Shown piece by piece: positions 8,400 through 15,973 of a stretch of DNA of 64,000 nucleotides. The notes beneath the pieces are model-generated. The model saw nothing but the letters and a program-made list of their open reading frames with translations, searched no databases and was not told the origin of the DNA. Made by a program: the position numbers and the translations under genes. Position 1 is the first letter of the stretch, and every line of letters begins with the position of its first letter. This DNA comes from Microbacterium sp. Leaf320 (lineage in GTDB: Bacteria; Actinomycetota; Actinomycetes; Actinomycetales; Microbacteriaceae): assembly GCF_001423485.1 (NCBI RefSeq), contig NZ_LMOD01000001.1:502617-566616 (forward strand). The letters are read 5' to 3'.

Positions 8400-9854
8400 A
8401 TGGAATTCTCCGGCGAGTCACCCACAGTCGATCTGACCTATTCCGACGTGTTCCTCGTGCCGCGCCGATCGGCCGTCACCAGCCGTCTGCAGGTCGACCT
8501 CGCTCCGCAGGACGGCACCCCTGCGACGCTTCCGCTGGTGGCATCCAACATGAACTCCGTCACGGGTCCACGTCTCGCGGCCGTCCTCGCGCGGCGGGGC
8601 GGGCTCGGAGTGCTGCCGCAGGACATGCCCCTGCAGGATCTCGATGCCGCGATCCGCGACGTCAAGGCGCAGCCGGTGCTGTGGGACACGCCTCTCGTGC
8701 TGCCCCCTGCGGCGTCGGTGTCGGACGCCCTGCGCCTGATGCCGCCGACAGCCGGGCACGGGATCGTGGTCGCATCGGGGCCGGCTCCGCACCACGTGGA
8801 TCAGATCCTCGGAGTCCTCCCCGCCACACGGCTCGCGACGGCGCTGCCGGATGCGCAGCTGGGCGATCTCGTGCACACCGGAACGCCCTCGCTCGACGCG
8901 GATGACATCGGGTCCGAGCGCCATGCGTTCGATGTGATCACCGACGCGGGCGTCGAGATGGTGACGATCGCGCACCACGGACATCTGGTCGGTACGCTCA
9001 GTGCCCGCAGTGCGCTGCGTTCGACCCTGTATCGTCCCGCGGTCGACCGCGACGGCCGACTCGCGGTCGCCGCAGCCGTGGGGATCAACGGCGACGTGGC
9101 CGCGAAGGCCAAGGCGCTCGCCGCCGCGGGGGTCGACGTGCTCGTGGTCGACACCGCGCACGGACACCAGGAGGGGATGCTCCGCGCTCTGAGCGCCGTG
9201 TCGGCGCTCGGACTCGGGATCCCGATCGTGGCGGGGAACATCGTCACCGCCGACGGGGTCAAGGACCTGGTCGAGGCGGGTGCCTCCATTCTCAAGGTCG
9301 GAGTGGGTCCCGGTGCGATGTGCACCACCCGCATGATGACGGCAGTCGGACGCCCGCAGTTCTCCGCGGTGCTCGAGACCGCTGAGGCCGCGCGCGAACT
9401 CGGGGCGCACGTCTGGGCCGACGGCGGAGTCCGATACCCGCGCGACGTGGCACTCGCGCTCGCCGCCGGCGCCGCATCCGTCATGGTCGGGTCGTGGTTC
9501 GCGGGCACGATCGAGGCCCCTGGCGAGCTGCAGAGCGACGCCGAGGGTCGTGTCTTCAAGGAATCGTGGGGCATGGCCTCCACGAAGGCCGTGCAGGCGC
9601 GGTTCGGACGCCTCGACGCATACGAGCGGGCTCGCAAGGAGCTCTTCGCGGAGGGGATATCTTCGTCGAAGATCTACCTCGATCCGCTCCGCCCAGGCCT
9701 CGAGGACCTGCTCGACATGATCACGTCCGGCGTGCGCTCGTCGTTCACCTACGCCGGAGCGTCGTCCGTTCCGCAGTTCCACGAGCGGGCGCTGGTCGGT
9801 CTGCAGTCCGCCGCCGGGTACGAAGAAGGCAAGGCCCTGCCGGTCAGCTGGTAG
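8400..9854 (+). CDS. guaB1: GuaB1-family IMP dehydrogenase/GMP reductase protein
   Basis: TIM-barrel enzyme of the IMPDH/GMPR superfamily with a CBS-domain pair inserted at about residues 95-205. The catalytic loop is GVGPGAMCTTR with the nucleophilic cysteine at about 308; true IMPDH normally has SICTTR. The 484 residues fit the actinobacterial GuaB1 group. The mycobacterial member has been characterised as a GMP reductase (GMP to IMP), which makes purine salvage rather than GMP synthesis the more likely role. The two CNNM genes downstream follow in the order guaB1-Rv1842c-Rv1841c known from M. tuberculosis. Confidence 0.9.
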   Translation: MEFSGESPTVDLTYSDVFLVPRRSAVTSRLQVDLAPQDGTPATLPLVASNMNSVTGPRLAAVLARRGGLGVLPQDMPLQDLDAAIRDVKAQPVLWDTPLVLPPAASVSDALRLMPPTAGHGIVVASGPAPHHVDQILGVLPATRLATALPDAQLGDLVHTGTPSLDADDIGSERHAFDVITDAGVEMVTIAHHGHLVGTLSARSALRSTLYRPAVDRDGRLAVAAAVGINGDVAAKAKALAAAGVDVLVVDTAHGHQEGMLRALSAVSALGLGIPIVAGNIVTADGVKDLVEAGASILKVGVGPGAMCTTRMMTAVGRPQFSAVLETAEAARELGAHVWADGGVRYPRDVALALAAGAASVMVGSWFAGTIEAPGELQSDAEGRVFKESWGMASTKAVQARFGRLDAYERARKELFAEGISSSKIYLDPLRPGLEDLLDMITSGVRSSFTYAGASSVPQFHERALVGLQSAAGYEEGKALPVSW

Positions 9855-9879
9855 CAGCCTCGCCCGCAGAGCGATCCCG

Positions 9880-9895
9880 TAGAATCGTGCTCACT
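9880..9895 (+). promoter_or_regulatory. Promoter of the CNNM leader/operon
   Basis: A TAGAAT -10 hexamer at 9880-9885 predicts a transcription start near 9892-9896, directly at the ATG of the short leader frame. It lies just after the guaB1 stop, so the CNNM pair can be transcribed apart from guaB1. Confidence 0.5.
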
Positions 9896-9964
9896 ATGGA
9901 CGACCCTCCCAGTTGTAGTACATCGCCCCACTGCCCGCCCCTCGCCCGCGAGGGGAATCGTTGA
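9896..9964 (+). CDS. Possible 22-residue leader peptide upstream of the CNNM gene
   Basis: A short frame begins MDDPP and continues with a PHCPPL segment; it has two cysteines and five prolines in its first 15 residues. Its TGA shares bases with the ATG of the next gene (TGATG). The start lies about where the promoter at 9880 would begin transcription. Acidic residues followed by prolines at the N-terminus are what makes ribosomes fall off the enterobacterial MgtL leader when magnesium is low, and CNNM/CorC proteins move magnesium. A sensing role is inferred from this likeness; that it is translated at all is not proven. Confidence 0.45.
   Translation: MDDPPSCSTSPHCPPLAREGNR
9938..9955 (+). 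promoter_or_regulatory. Hairpin hiding the CNNM ribosome-binding site
   Basis: CCCCTCG (9938-9944) pairs with CGAGGGG (9949-9955) around a four-base loop. The AGGGGA ribosome-binding site (9951-9956) of the CNNM gene is in the right arm. A ribosome finishing the leader frame would melt this stem, which would couple leader translation to CNNM translation. Confidence 0.5.
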
Positions 9965-11280
9965 TGGATTACATCCTGCTGGGCGTGGGGCTTCTGCTCA
10001 CTGTCGGCACCGGATTGTTCGTCGCGAGCGAGTTCGCTCTGGTCAATCTCGACCGTGCCGATCTCGAGGCCCGGCAGGCTCGGGGCGAATCCCGTCTCTC
10101 GCTGACGATCAGCGCCCTCAAGCACACGTCGACCCACCTGTCGTCGGCGCAGCTGGGTATCACGCTGACGACGTTGCTGACCGGTTACACGATGGAGCCG
10201 GCACTCTCCAACCTGCTCGGTCCCACACTCGTCGCGTGGAGCATCCCCGAGGCGGCCGTCGGCCCGATAGCGACGATCGTCGCGATGCTGGTCGCCACCG
10301 TGCTCTCGATGATCCTCGGCGAGCTGGTGCCCAAGAACTTCGCGCTCGCGCTTCCGCTCGCGACGGCGAAGCTCGTGATCCCGTTCCAGGTCGCCTTCAC
10401 GACGATCTTCAAGCCGGCCGTGGTCGTGCTCAACGGCAGCGCCAACGGAGTGCTCCGGAGCATGGGGATCGAGCCGAAGGAGGAACTCTCCGGAGCCCGC
10501 AGCGCCGAGGAGCTGTCCTCCCTGGTGCGGCGTTCCGCGAGCGCCGGATTGCTCGAGGCCGACACCGCGAGTCTCCTCGACCGGACGCTCACGTTCTCGC
10601 GGCTGACGGCCGCCGACGTGATGACCGCTCGTCCCAGCATGCACGCGCTCGCCGCGGGCGATTCAGCGGACGACGTCATCCAGCTCGCCCGGCGCACAGG
10701 GCACAGCCGTTTCCCGGTCTACGACGACGATCTCGACGACATCACGGGCGTCGTGCACCTGAAGGCGGCGATCTCGGTTCCCCGCGACCGACGGGCGGAG
10801 GTGCCGGTCGGTGCGATCTCCACCGATCCGCTGCGGGTGCCGGAGACCGTGCACGTGGATGCATTGATCTCGGAACTCCGAGCCCGCGGATACCAGCTCG
10901 CGGTCGTCGTCGACGAGTACGGCGGCACTGCCGGACTCGTGACTCTCGAGGACCTGGTCGAAGAACTGGTGGGAGAGGTGTCCGATGAGCATGACCGGAC
11001 GAGAGCCGGTGTCGTCCGGGGCCGCGACGGCATCACCTTCCCCGGTGAACTGCGACCCGACGAGCTGCGCCATCGTGCGGGCGTCGAGGTGCCGGAAGGC
11101 GACGTGTACGACACTGTGGCCGGGTACGTCATGAGCGTCCTCGAGCGTGTGCCGTCGGTCGGCGACGAGGTCGCCCTCGATACCGGAAAGCTGCAGGTGG
11201 TGCGCATGGACGGTCGCCGCGTCGACCGCATCCGATACGTTCCGAGTCCGGGCGGTCCAGCAGAGGTGGTCTCCCGATGA
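9964..11280 (+). CDS. CNNM/CorC-type (HlyC family) transporter with CBS pair and C-terminal CorC domain
   Basis: Membrane protein of 438 residues. The N-terminal DUF21/CNNM transmembrane domain covers about 1-185 (first helix YILLGVGLLLTVGTGLFVASEFALV), a CBS pair about 200-330 (DVMTARPSMHAL, VVVDEYGGTAGLVTLEDLVEELVGEV) and a CorC_HlyC domain about 345-430. Family members such as MpfA and mammalian CNNMs export or exchange Mg2+; older 'hemolysin' names are historical. ATG 9964 is preferred to the adjacent TTG 9961 because it overlaps the leader stop. The next CNNM gene overlaps by ATGA, so the two may act together. Confidence 0.9.
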   Translation: MDYILLGVGLLLTVGTGLFVASEFALVNLDRADLEARQARGESRLSLTISALKHTSTHLSSAQLGITLTTLLTGYTMEPALSNLLGPTLVAWSIPEAAVGPIATIVAMLVATVLSMILGELVPKNFALALPLATAKLVIPFQVAFTTIFKPAVVVLNGSANGVLRSMGIEPKEELSGARSAEELSSLVRRSASAGLLEADTASLLDRTLTFSRLTAADVMTARPSMHALAAGDSADDVIQLARRTGHSRFPVYDDDLDDITGVVHLKAAISVPRDRRAEVPVGAISTDPLRVPETVHVDALISELRARGYQLAVVVDEYGGTAGLVTLEDLVEELVGEVSDEHDRTRAGVVRGRDGITFPGELRPDELRHRAGVEVPEGDVYDTVAGYVMSVLERVPSVGDEVALDTGKLQVVRMDGRRVDRIRYVPSPGGPAEVVSR

Positions 11281-12338
11281 ACGATTGGGGAGGACTGGCC
11301 TGGCTGGTCGTGCTGCTCGTCGCGAACGCGTTCTTCGTGGGTGCCGAGTTCGCGGTGATCTCCGCGCGCCGTTCGCAGATCGAGCCGAAGGCCGATCGAG
11401 GGTCGCGCGCCGCGAAGACCGCTCTGTACGCGATGGAGCACGCGACCCTGATGCTCGCGACGTCGCAGCTCGGCATCACGATCTGCTCGCTGCTGATCCT
11501 GAACGTCTCGGAGCCGGCGATCCACCACCTGCTCGCCGTGCCGCTGCACGCGATCGGCTGGTCGGATGGCGTCGTCGATGCGGTGTCGTTCACGATCGCA
11601 CTGCTGATCGTGTCGTTCCTGCACGTCGTGTTCGGCGAGATGGTGCCGAAGAACCTCGCATTCTCGATCCCGGATCGCGCCGTGCTGATCCTCGCGCCGC
11701 CGCTGGTGCTGGTGTCGAAGATCTTCATGCCGGTGATCTGGGTGCTCAACGCGGCTGCCAACGGCGTGCTGCGGCTGTTCCGGGTCGAGCCCAAGAACGA
11801 GGCGGCGTCGACGTTCACCCTCGACGAGGTGGCGACGATCGTCGATCAGTCGCGCCGCGAGGGCGTTCTCACCGACACCGCGGGCACAGTCGCGGCGGCC
11901 GTCGAGTTCACCGACAAGAAGGCCAGCGATGTGGCCGTCCCGCTGAGCGATCTCGTGACGCTGCCGCAGTCGACCACGCCGGATGACATCGAGAAGGCCG
12001 TCGCCCGCTACGGATTCTCGCGCTATGTGATCGTCGACGGTGACGACGTACCCGTCGGGTACGTCCATCTCAAGGACATCCTGCGCGCTTCGGATGGCCC
12101 GGATGCCGCCGAGAAGCTCGTCGAGCCGCTGCCGTCCAAGCGCATCCACCACATGGTGCCCGTGCAGGAGGACACCGATCTCGAGGATGCTCTGGCGGTC
12201 ATGCGCCGTGCGGGCCGGCACCTGGCGAAGGTGCGGGATTCCCAGGGGCGCACCACCGCCGTGCTGTTCCTCGAGGACATCCTCGAAGAGCTCGTCGGAG
12301 AGGTGCAGGACGCGACTCGTCGCATCCGCGGTCACTAG
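11277..12338 (+). CDS. CNNM-type membrane protein with CBS pair, lacking the CorC domain
   Basis: Paralogue of the preceding gene: 353 residues with a DUF21/CNNM membrane domain (about 1-185, beginning LAWLVVLLVANAFFVGAEFAVISARR) and a CBS pair (about 200-340, ending VLFLEDILEELVGEV). It stops right after the CBS module, so the C-terminal CorC_HlyC domain of its neighbour is absent. Its start overlaps the stop of the first CNNM gene by ATGA. Inference: paired subunits of one divalent-cation transport unit, as in M. tuberculosis Rv1842c/Rv1841c. Confidence 0.9.
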   Translation: MNDWGGLAWLVVLLVANAFFVGAEFAVISARRSQIEPKADRGSRAAKTALYAMEHATLMLATSQLGITICSLLILNVSEPAIHHLLAVPLHAIGWSDGVVDAVSFTIALLIVSFLHVVFGEMVPKNLAFSIPDRAVLILAPPLVLVSKIFMPVIWVLNAAANGVLRLFRVEPKNEAASTFTLDEVATIVDQSRREGVLTDTAGTVAAAVEFTDKKASDVAVPLSDLVTLPQSTTPDDIEKAVARYGFSRYVIVDGDDVPVGYVHLKDILRASDGPDAAEKLVEPLPSKRIHHMVPVQEDTDLEDALAVMRRAGRHLAKVRDSQGRTTAVLFLEDILEELVGEVQDATRRIRGH

Positions 12339-12349
12339 CCACCGCATCA

Positions 12350-12392
12350 CGATGAAGCCCTGCGATCCCGGACGGATCGGAGGGCTTCATCG
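12350..12392. terminator. Terminator between CNNM operon and ene-reductase gene
   Basis: A 12-bp outer stem (12350-12361 with 12381-12392) is continued by a 6-bp inner stem (12363-12368 with 12374-12379) after one mismatch. It is located between converging genes and can act both ways. Confidence 0.85.
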
Positions 12393-12406
12393 TCTTCTGG
12401 GAGCGG

Positions 12407-13474
12407 TCAGCGCCAGAGCGCGCGCTCGTACTGCGGAGGCCACGACACGTCGGCGCCGAGCTCGTGGGCCGCGCGCAGCGCGAAGTGCGGATCGCGCAGC
12501 CATTCCCGGCCGGCGAAGATCGCGTCGGCGGCGCCGTCCACGAGGACTTTCTCGGCCTGCTCGGCCGCGGTGATCAGGCCGACTGCCGACACCGGTATGC
12601 GTCCGCCCTGGCGGACGGTCTCGGCGAGCGGCACCTGGTAGCCGGGGAACACACTGATCTGCTGATGTGCGACCAGGCCTCCGCTGGAGACATCGATCAG
12701 GTCGGCCCCACGCGCGGACGCCCACTCGCCGACGGTCGCTGCCTCGTCGGGCGTGAAGCCGCCCTCGGCGTGATCGGTCGCGGAGATGCGCACGAACAGG
12801 GGCACATCGTCGCCGGCGACGCCGCGCACGGCCTCCACCACGCGCAGGAGGAGACGCGCCCTGTTCTCGAGAGTCCCTCCGTACTCGTCCTCTCGCAGGT
12901 TCGACAGGGGGGAGAGGAACTGGTGCAGGAGGTAACCGTGCGCCCCATGGATCTCGAGGACGTCGAAGCCGGCGTCCAACGCCCTGCGCGACGCAGTGGC
13001 GAAGCCGTCGACCACGGCATCGATGCCGTCAGAGTCGAGCGCGACGGGGGAGGCGAACCCCTCGAAGGCGACGGCGGACGGTGCGGTCGTGGTCCAGCCG
13101 CCCTCGCTCTCGGGGACGGACCCGCGCTCGTCGGCCCACGGCCACCACGTCGACGCCTTGCGTCCGGCATGCGCGAGCTGGATCCCCGCGGACGCGCCGC
13201 GCGCGTGGATCGCCTCCACGATCGGCTTCCACGCATCGCGCTGCTCGTCGTTCCAGAGCCCGACGTCGCGCGGGGAGATACGGCCCTCCGGCACCACGGC
13301 GGTCGCCTCGGCCACGATGAGGCCGGCGCCGCCCGACGCGAACTGAGCGAGGTGCGTGTGGTGCCACTCCTGCACGACGCCGTCGACGGCGCTGTACATG
13401 CACATGGGCGATACCCAGAGACGGTTGCGGAACGTGGCAGATCGGATGCTGACGGGGGAGAAGAGAATGCTCAC
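12407..13474 (-). CDS. NADH:flavin oxidoreductase, Old Yellow Enzyme family (YqjM-like)
   Basis: FMN-dependent TIM-barrel ene-reductase of 355 residues, which reduces activated C=C bonds using NAD(P)H. The N-terminus has SPMCMYSA, where the cysteine is the YqjM-class residue that tunes the flavin, and IQLAHAGRKAS, the active-site histidine strand; the C-terminus has the phosphate-binding AGREWLRDPHFALRAA. These place it in the thermophilic-like/YqjM class rather than classical OYE. The GTG start at 13474 follows a TAGCGT hexamer by six bases. The natural substrate is unknown; detoxification of electrophiles is typical for relatives. Confidence 0.92.
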   Translation of the reverse strand: MSILFSPVSIRSATFRNRLWVSPMCMYSAVDGVVQEWHHTHLAQFASGGAGLIVAEATAVVPEGRISPRDVGLWNDEQRDAWKPIVEAIHARGASAGIQLAHAGRKASTWWPWADERGSVPESEGGWTTTAPSAVAFEGFASPVALDSDGIDAVVDGFATASRRALDAGFDVLEIHGAHGYLLHQFLSPLSNLREDEYGGTLENRARLLLRVVEAVRGVAGDDVPLFVRISATDHAEGGFTPDEAATVGEWASARGADLIDVSSGGLVAHQQISVFPGYQVPLAETVRQGGRIPVSAVGLITAAEQAEKVLVDGAADAIFAGREWLRDPHFALRAAHELGADVSWPPQYERALWR

Positions 13475-13486
13475 CCTCCGACGCTA
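13475..13486 (-). promoter_or_regulatory. Likely leaderless promoter of the ene-reductase gene
   Basis: On the minus strand TAGCGT (13486-13481) is followed by six bases (CGGAGG) and then GTG 13474. It is back-to-back with the promoter of the next gene in a 56-base divergent gap. Confidence 0.5.
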
Positions 13487-13518
13487 CTGCGCGGGTGAGG
13501 TGGGGAGGGTCGTCGCAC

Positions 13519-13530
13519 TAACGTGGAGTC
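13519..13530 (+). promoter_or_regulatory. Likely leaderless promoter of the NAD(P)HX dehydratase gene
   Basis: TAACGT at 13519-13524, six bases, then ATG 13531. Confidence 0.5.
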
Positions 13531-14391
13531 ATGTCCGATGCGCGCGAGTGGTCCCGTCACGACTCCGTGCGGTGCGTGCGGGTTCCGGGGCCGGAGGACG
13601 ACAAGTACTCGCGCGGTGTCGTGGGACTGCGCACCGGCTCTGCGGCCTACCCCGGCGCCGCGGTGCTGGGCGTCGAGGCCGCCTGGCGCGCGGGCGCAGG
13701 TTTCGTGCGGTACATCGGAGACGGCCGTGCGGCGGACGCCGTGATGGCGCGCCGCCCCGAGACCGTCGTCAGCCCCCAGGCGGCCGGCGCGCGTGTCGGA
13801 GCGTGGGTCATCGGATCGGGGACGGACCCGGCGATGCGCACGGCGGACGACGAGCGTGAGCTGCGGGGTATCCTTGACGGCGAGGTGACGGTGGTGGTCG
13901 ATGCCGGCGCATTGGACCTTGCCGCAGGATCGCGAGCGCCGGTGCTGCTGACCCCGCACGGGCGGGAGTTCGCCCGGCTGCAGGAGCGGATCGGATCGGC
14001 TCCGCACGAGGACCGTGCGCGCGCGGCGGCGGATGTCGCGACACGGCTCGGCGCGGTCGTGCTTCTGAAGGGCGCGCAGACGCTCATCGCGGACCCCGAC
14101 GGCTCGGTGATCCGCGTGGACGCGGGCACCGGGTGGTTGGCGACGGCGGGAACCGGCGACGTGCTCGGCGGCGTGCTCGGTGCGCTGCTCGCCGCGAACC
14201 CTGATGCACGGATCGCGGAGGTCGCGGCGACCGGAGCCTGGCTGCACGGGCACGCAGGGCGGATCGCCGCGGGCATCGGAGCACAGAGCTACGGGCACGG
14301 GCACGGGCACGGGCACGGGCACGGGCATCCGATCGTCGCCCTCGATGTGGCGGAGGCGCTTCCTCGCGCGATCGCGGACGTCCTCGCGTGA
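13531..14391 (+). CDS. nnrD: ADP-dependent (S)-NAD(P)H-hydrate dehydratase
   Basis: Repairs hydrated, inactive NAD(P)H (NAD(P)HX) using ADP; ribokinase-like fold. Of 286 residues, the signature GTGWLATAGTGDVLGGVLGALLAA (about 193-216) contains the GxGD catalytic aspartate, and LLTPHGREFARL is the usual core strand. The epimerase domain (NnrE) fused to it in many bacteria is absent. Near the C-terminus is a (Gly-His)6 run encoded by a perfect hexanucleotide repeat, which is not part of the family core. The downstream gene starts inside its stop codon (GTGA). Confidence 0.92.
   Translation: MSDAREWSRHDSVRCVRVPGPEDDKYSRGVVGLRTGSAAYPGAAVLGVEAAWRAGAGFVRYIGDGRAADAVMARRPETVVSPQAAGARVGAWVIGSGTDPAMRTADDERELRGILDGEVTVVVDAGALDLAAGSRAPVLLTPHGREFARLQERIGSAPHEDRARAAADVATRLGAVVLLKGAQTLIADPDGSVIRVDAGTGWLATAGTGDVLGGVLGALLAANPDARIAEVAATGAWLHGHAGRIAAGIGAQSYGHGHGHGHGHGHPIVALDVAEALPRAIADVLA
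14293..14328 (+). repeat. Hexanucleotide tandem repeat coding for (Gly-His)6
   Basis: Six consecutive 6-base units, five GGGCAC and a last GGGCAT, lie in frame in nnrD. Gain or loss of a unit would change length without a frameshift. The encoded Gly-His run could bind metal, but the family does not need it. Confidence 0.9.
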
Positions 14392-15626
14392 GCCGCAGCA
14401 GGGCCATGCGCCCCCTCGCGCTCTGGAGCGCCTTCCTGCTCGTGCACGTCGTCGTCGCGGTGGCGGGATGGCTCTACCCGAGCCAGCCGATGGGCGATGT
14501 CGTGCTGGTGTACGAGCCCTGGTCGGCGGCGGCGCTCTCGGGCGGTCCGATCGTCGGGATCACCGAGACGTGGGTGTATCCCCAGCTCGCGCTCGTGCCG
14601 ATGCTTCTGGCGAAGATCCTTTCCGTGCCGCTGATCGCGGTGCTCGGTGTCTCCGAGGCGTACCTGATCGCCTGGGCGGTGCTCGTCACGGTTCTCGATG
14701 CGGTCGCGTTCGCCGTGCTGATCGGCCGCTCGCCCTCGCAGCCGCGACGGGCCGCCGCGTGGTTCTGGACCGCCGCACTGCTGCTCCTCGGGCCGATCGC
14801 GCTCTACCGGATCGATGCGATCACCGTGCCCCTCGCGGTGATCGCGGGGCTCTGGCTCACCCGTCGACCGGCCACGGCGGCCGCGCTGCTAGCGATCGGC
14901 GCCTGGATCAAGATCTGGCCCGGAGCGCTGCTGCTCGCGGCGGTCGTGGCGGCGAGAAGCCGCATGCGGATCCTGCTCACTGCTGCGGCCGTGACTGCCG
15001 GCGTCGTCGCGCTTCTGTTCGTGCTCGGTGCCGACACCGAGATCCTCGGATTCCTGACCCAGCAGACCGGACGCGGCCTGCAGATCGAGGCGGTCGCAGC
15101 CACGCCGTTCCTGTGGCTCGCGGCGGTCGGCTCCGCTCGCATCGAGTACAGCTTCGAGATCCTCACGTTCCAGATCGACGCGCAAGGAGCAGATGCCGTC
15201 GGCGCGGCGCTCACACCTCTGATGGCGGTTCTCGTCGCCGTCATCACGGTCGTCGGCGCGGTCAAGGCGATGCGAGGAGCATCCTTCCCTCGCCTCTTCC
15301 CGCCGCTCGCGCTGTCACTCGTCACTGCGCTGATCGTGATGAACAAGGTCGGTTCGCCGCAGTTCCAGACCTGGCTGATCTCGCCGGTGATCCTCTGGCT
15401 CGTGCTCGACCGTGCGCGAGCCGCCGTTCCTGCCGTCCTCGTGCTCGCTCTCTGCGCGCTCACGTGCCTCGTCTACCCGCTGAACTACGACGCACTGCTG
15501 CGAGCCGAGATGCTCCCCGTCGCGATCCTGACTCTGCGGAACATCCTGCTCGTCGTAGCGCTGGTCGTCGGCATCCGCGCCGTCTTCCGAGTGCCCGCAC
15601 ACCGACCCTCAACGAAACGGGAGTGA
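14388..15626 (+). CDS. Polytopic membrane glycosyltransferase, GT87/DUF2029-like
   Basis: A 412-residue protein with about ten hydrophobic helices, including ALWSAFLLVHVVVAVAGWLY at the N-terminus and AFAVLIG, LLAAVVAARS and ALVVGIRAVF later. The motif LLAIGAWIKIWPGALL resembles the K-x-x-P segment of GT87 polyprenol-phosphate-mannose-dependent mannosyltransferases (PimE-like, GT-C fold), with an early aspartate in the first loop (MGDVVLVYEPW). Cell-envelope mannosylation is therefore possible; the acceptor is unknown. The GTG start overlaps the nnrD stop. Confidence 0.65.
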   Translation: MSRSRAMRPLALWSAFLLVHVVVAVAGWLYPSQPMGDVVLVYEPWSAAALSGGPIVGITETWVYPQLALVPMLLAKILSVPLIAVLGVSEAYLIAWAVLVTVLDAVAFAVLIGRSPSQPRRAAAWFWTAALLLLGPIALYRIDAITVPLAVIAGLWLTRRPATAAALLAIGAWIKIWPGALLLAAVVAARSRMRILLTAAAVTAGVVALLFVLGADTEILGFLTQQTGRGLQIEAVAATPFLWLAAVGSARIEYSFEILTFQIDAQGADAVGAALTPLMAVLVAVITVVGAVKAMRGASFPRLFPPLALSLVTALIVMNKVGSPQFQTWLISPVILWLVLDRARAAVPAVLVLALCALTCLVYPLNYDALLRAEMLPVAILTLRNILLVVALVVGIRAVFRVPAHRPSTKRE

Positions 15627-15631
15627 AACCC

Positions 15632-15964
15632 ATGCTGATCGCCTTCTCCGTCGCCCCGAGCGGCACCCCCTCCGACGGATCGGAGCGCTCTGACGCCTCC
15701 GTGCACGACGCGGTCGCCGCCGCAGTCCGTGTCGTGAGGGAATCGGGCCTTCCGCACCGCACGACCAGCATGTTCACCGAGATCGAAGGACCGGACTGGG
15801 ACAGCGTGATGGACGTGGTCAAGCGTGCGACGGAAGCCGTGATGCCGTTCGGCTCGCGGGTGTCGCTGGTGCTCAAAGCCGACATCCGCCCCGGCTACTC
15901 CGGAGAGCTCGATGCGAAGATCGAGCGACTCGAAGCGGCGATCGACGAGTCCGACACCCCGTAG
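15632..15964 (+). CDS. Thiamine-binding protein, MTH1187/YkoF-like family (DUF77)
   Basis: Small cytoplasmic ferredoxin-like protein of 110 residues, starting MLIAFSVAPSG and carrying the SDASVHDAVAAAVRVVRESGLPHRTTSMFTEIEG stretch typical of the family, whose members bind thiamine or hydroxymethylpyrimidine precursors. The start is five bases after the stop of the GT87-like gene, so it belongs to the same transcript. No thiamine biosynthesis or transport genes are nearby. Confidence 0.85.
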   Translation: MLIAFSVAPSGTPSDGSERSDASVHDAVAAAVRVVRESGLPHRTTSMFTEIEGPDWDSVMDVVKRATEAVMPFGSRVSLVLKADIRPGYSGELDAKIERLEAAIDESDTP

Positions 15965-15973
15965 ACTCGACGG
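15962..15973 (+). promoter_or_regulatory. Likely leaderless promoter of the MFS gene
   Basis: TAGACT at 15962-15967 overlaps the stop of the previous gene. Six bases separate it from GTG 15974. Confidence 0.45.

Noticed and set aside
9855..9963. M-box type magnesium riboswitch upstream of the CNNM gene
   Set aside because: The leader is only about 70 bases and lacks the multi-helix M-box layout; the short leader frame plus hairpin explains it better.
10719..12350. A 543-codon open frame on the minus strand opposite the two CNNM genes
   Set aside because: Antisense shadow crossing the junction of two well-supported genes and a terminator; no homology or ribosome-binding site.
14293..14328. 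Short tandem repeat considered as a CRISPR or VNTR array
   Set aside because: Units are six bases with no spacers and lie in frame inside nnrD, so it is a coding microsatellite.
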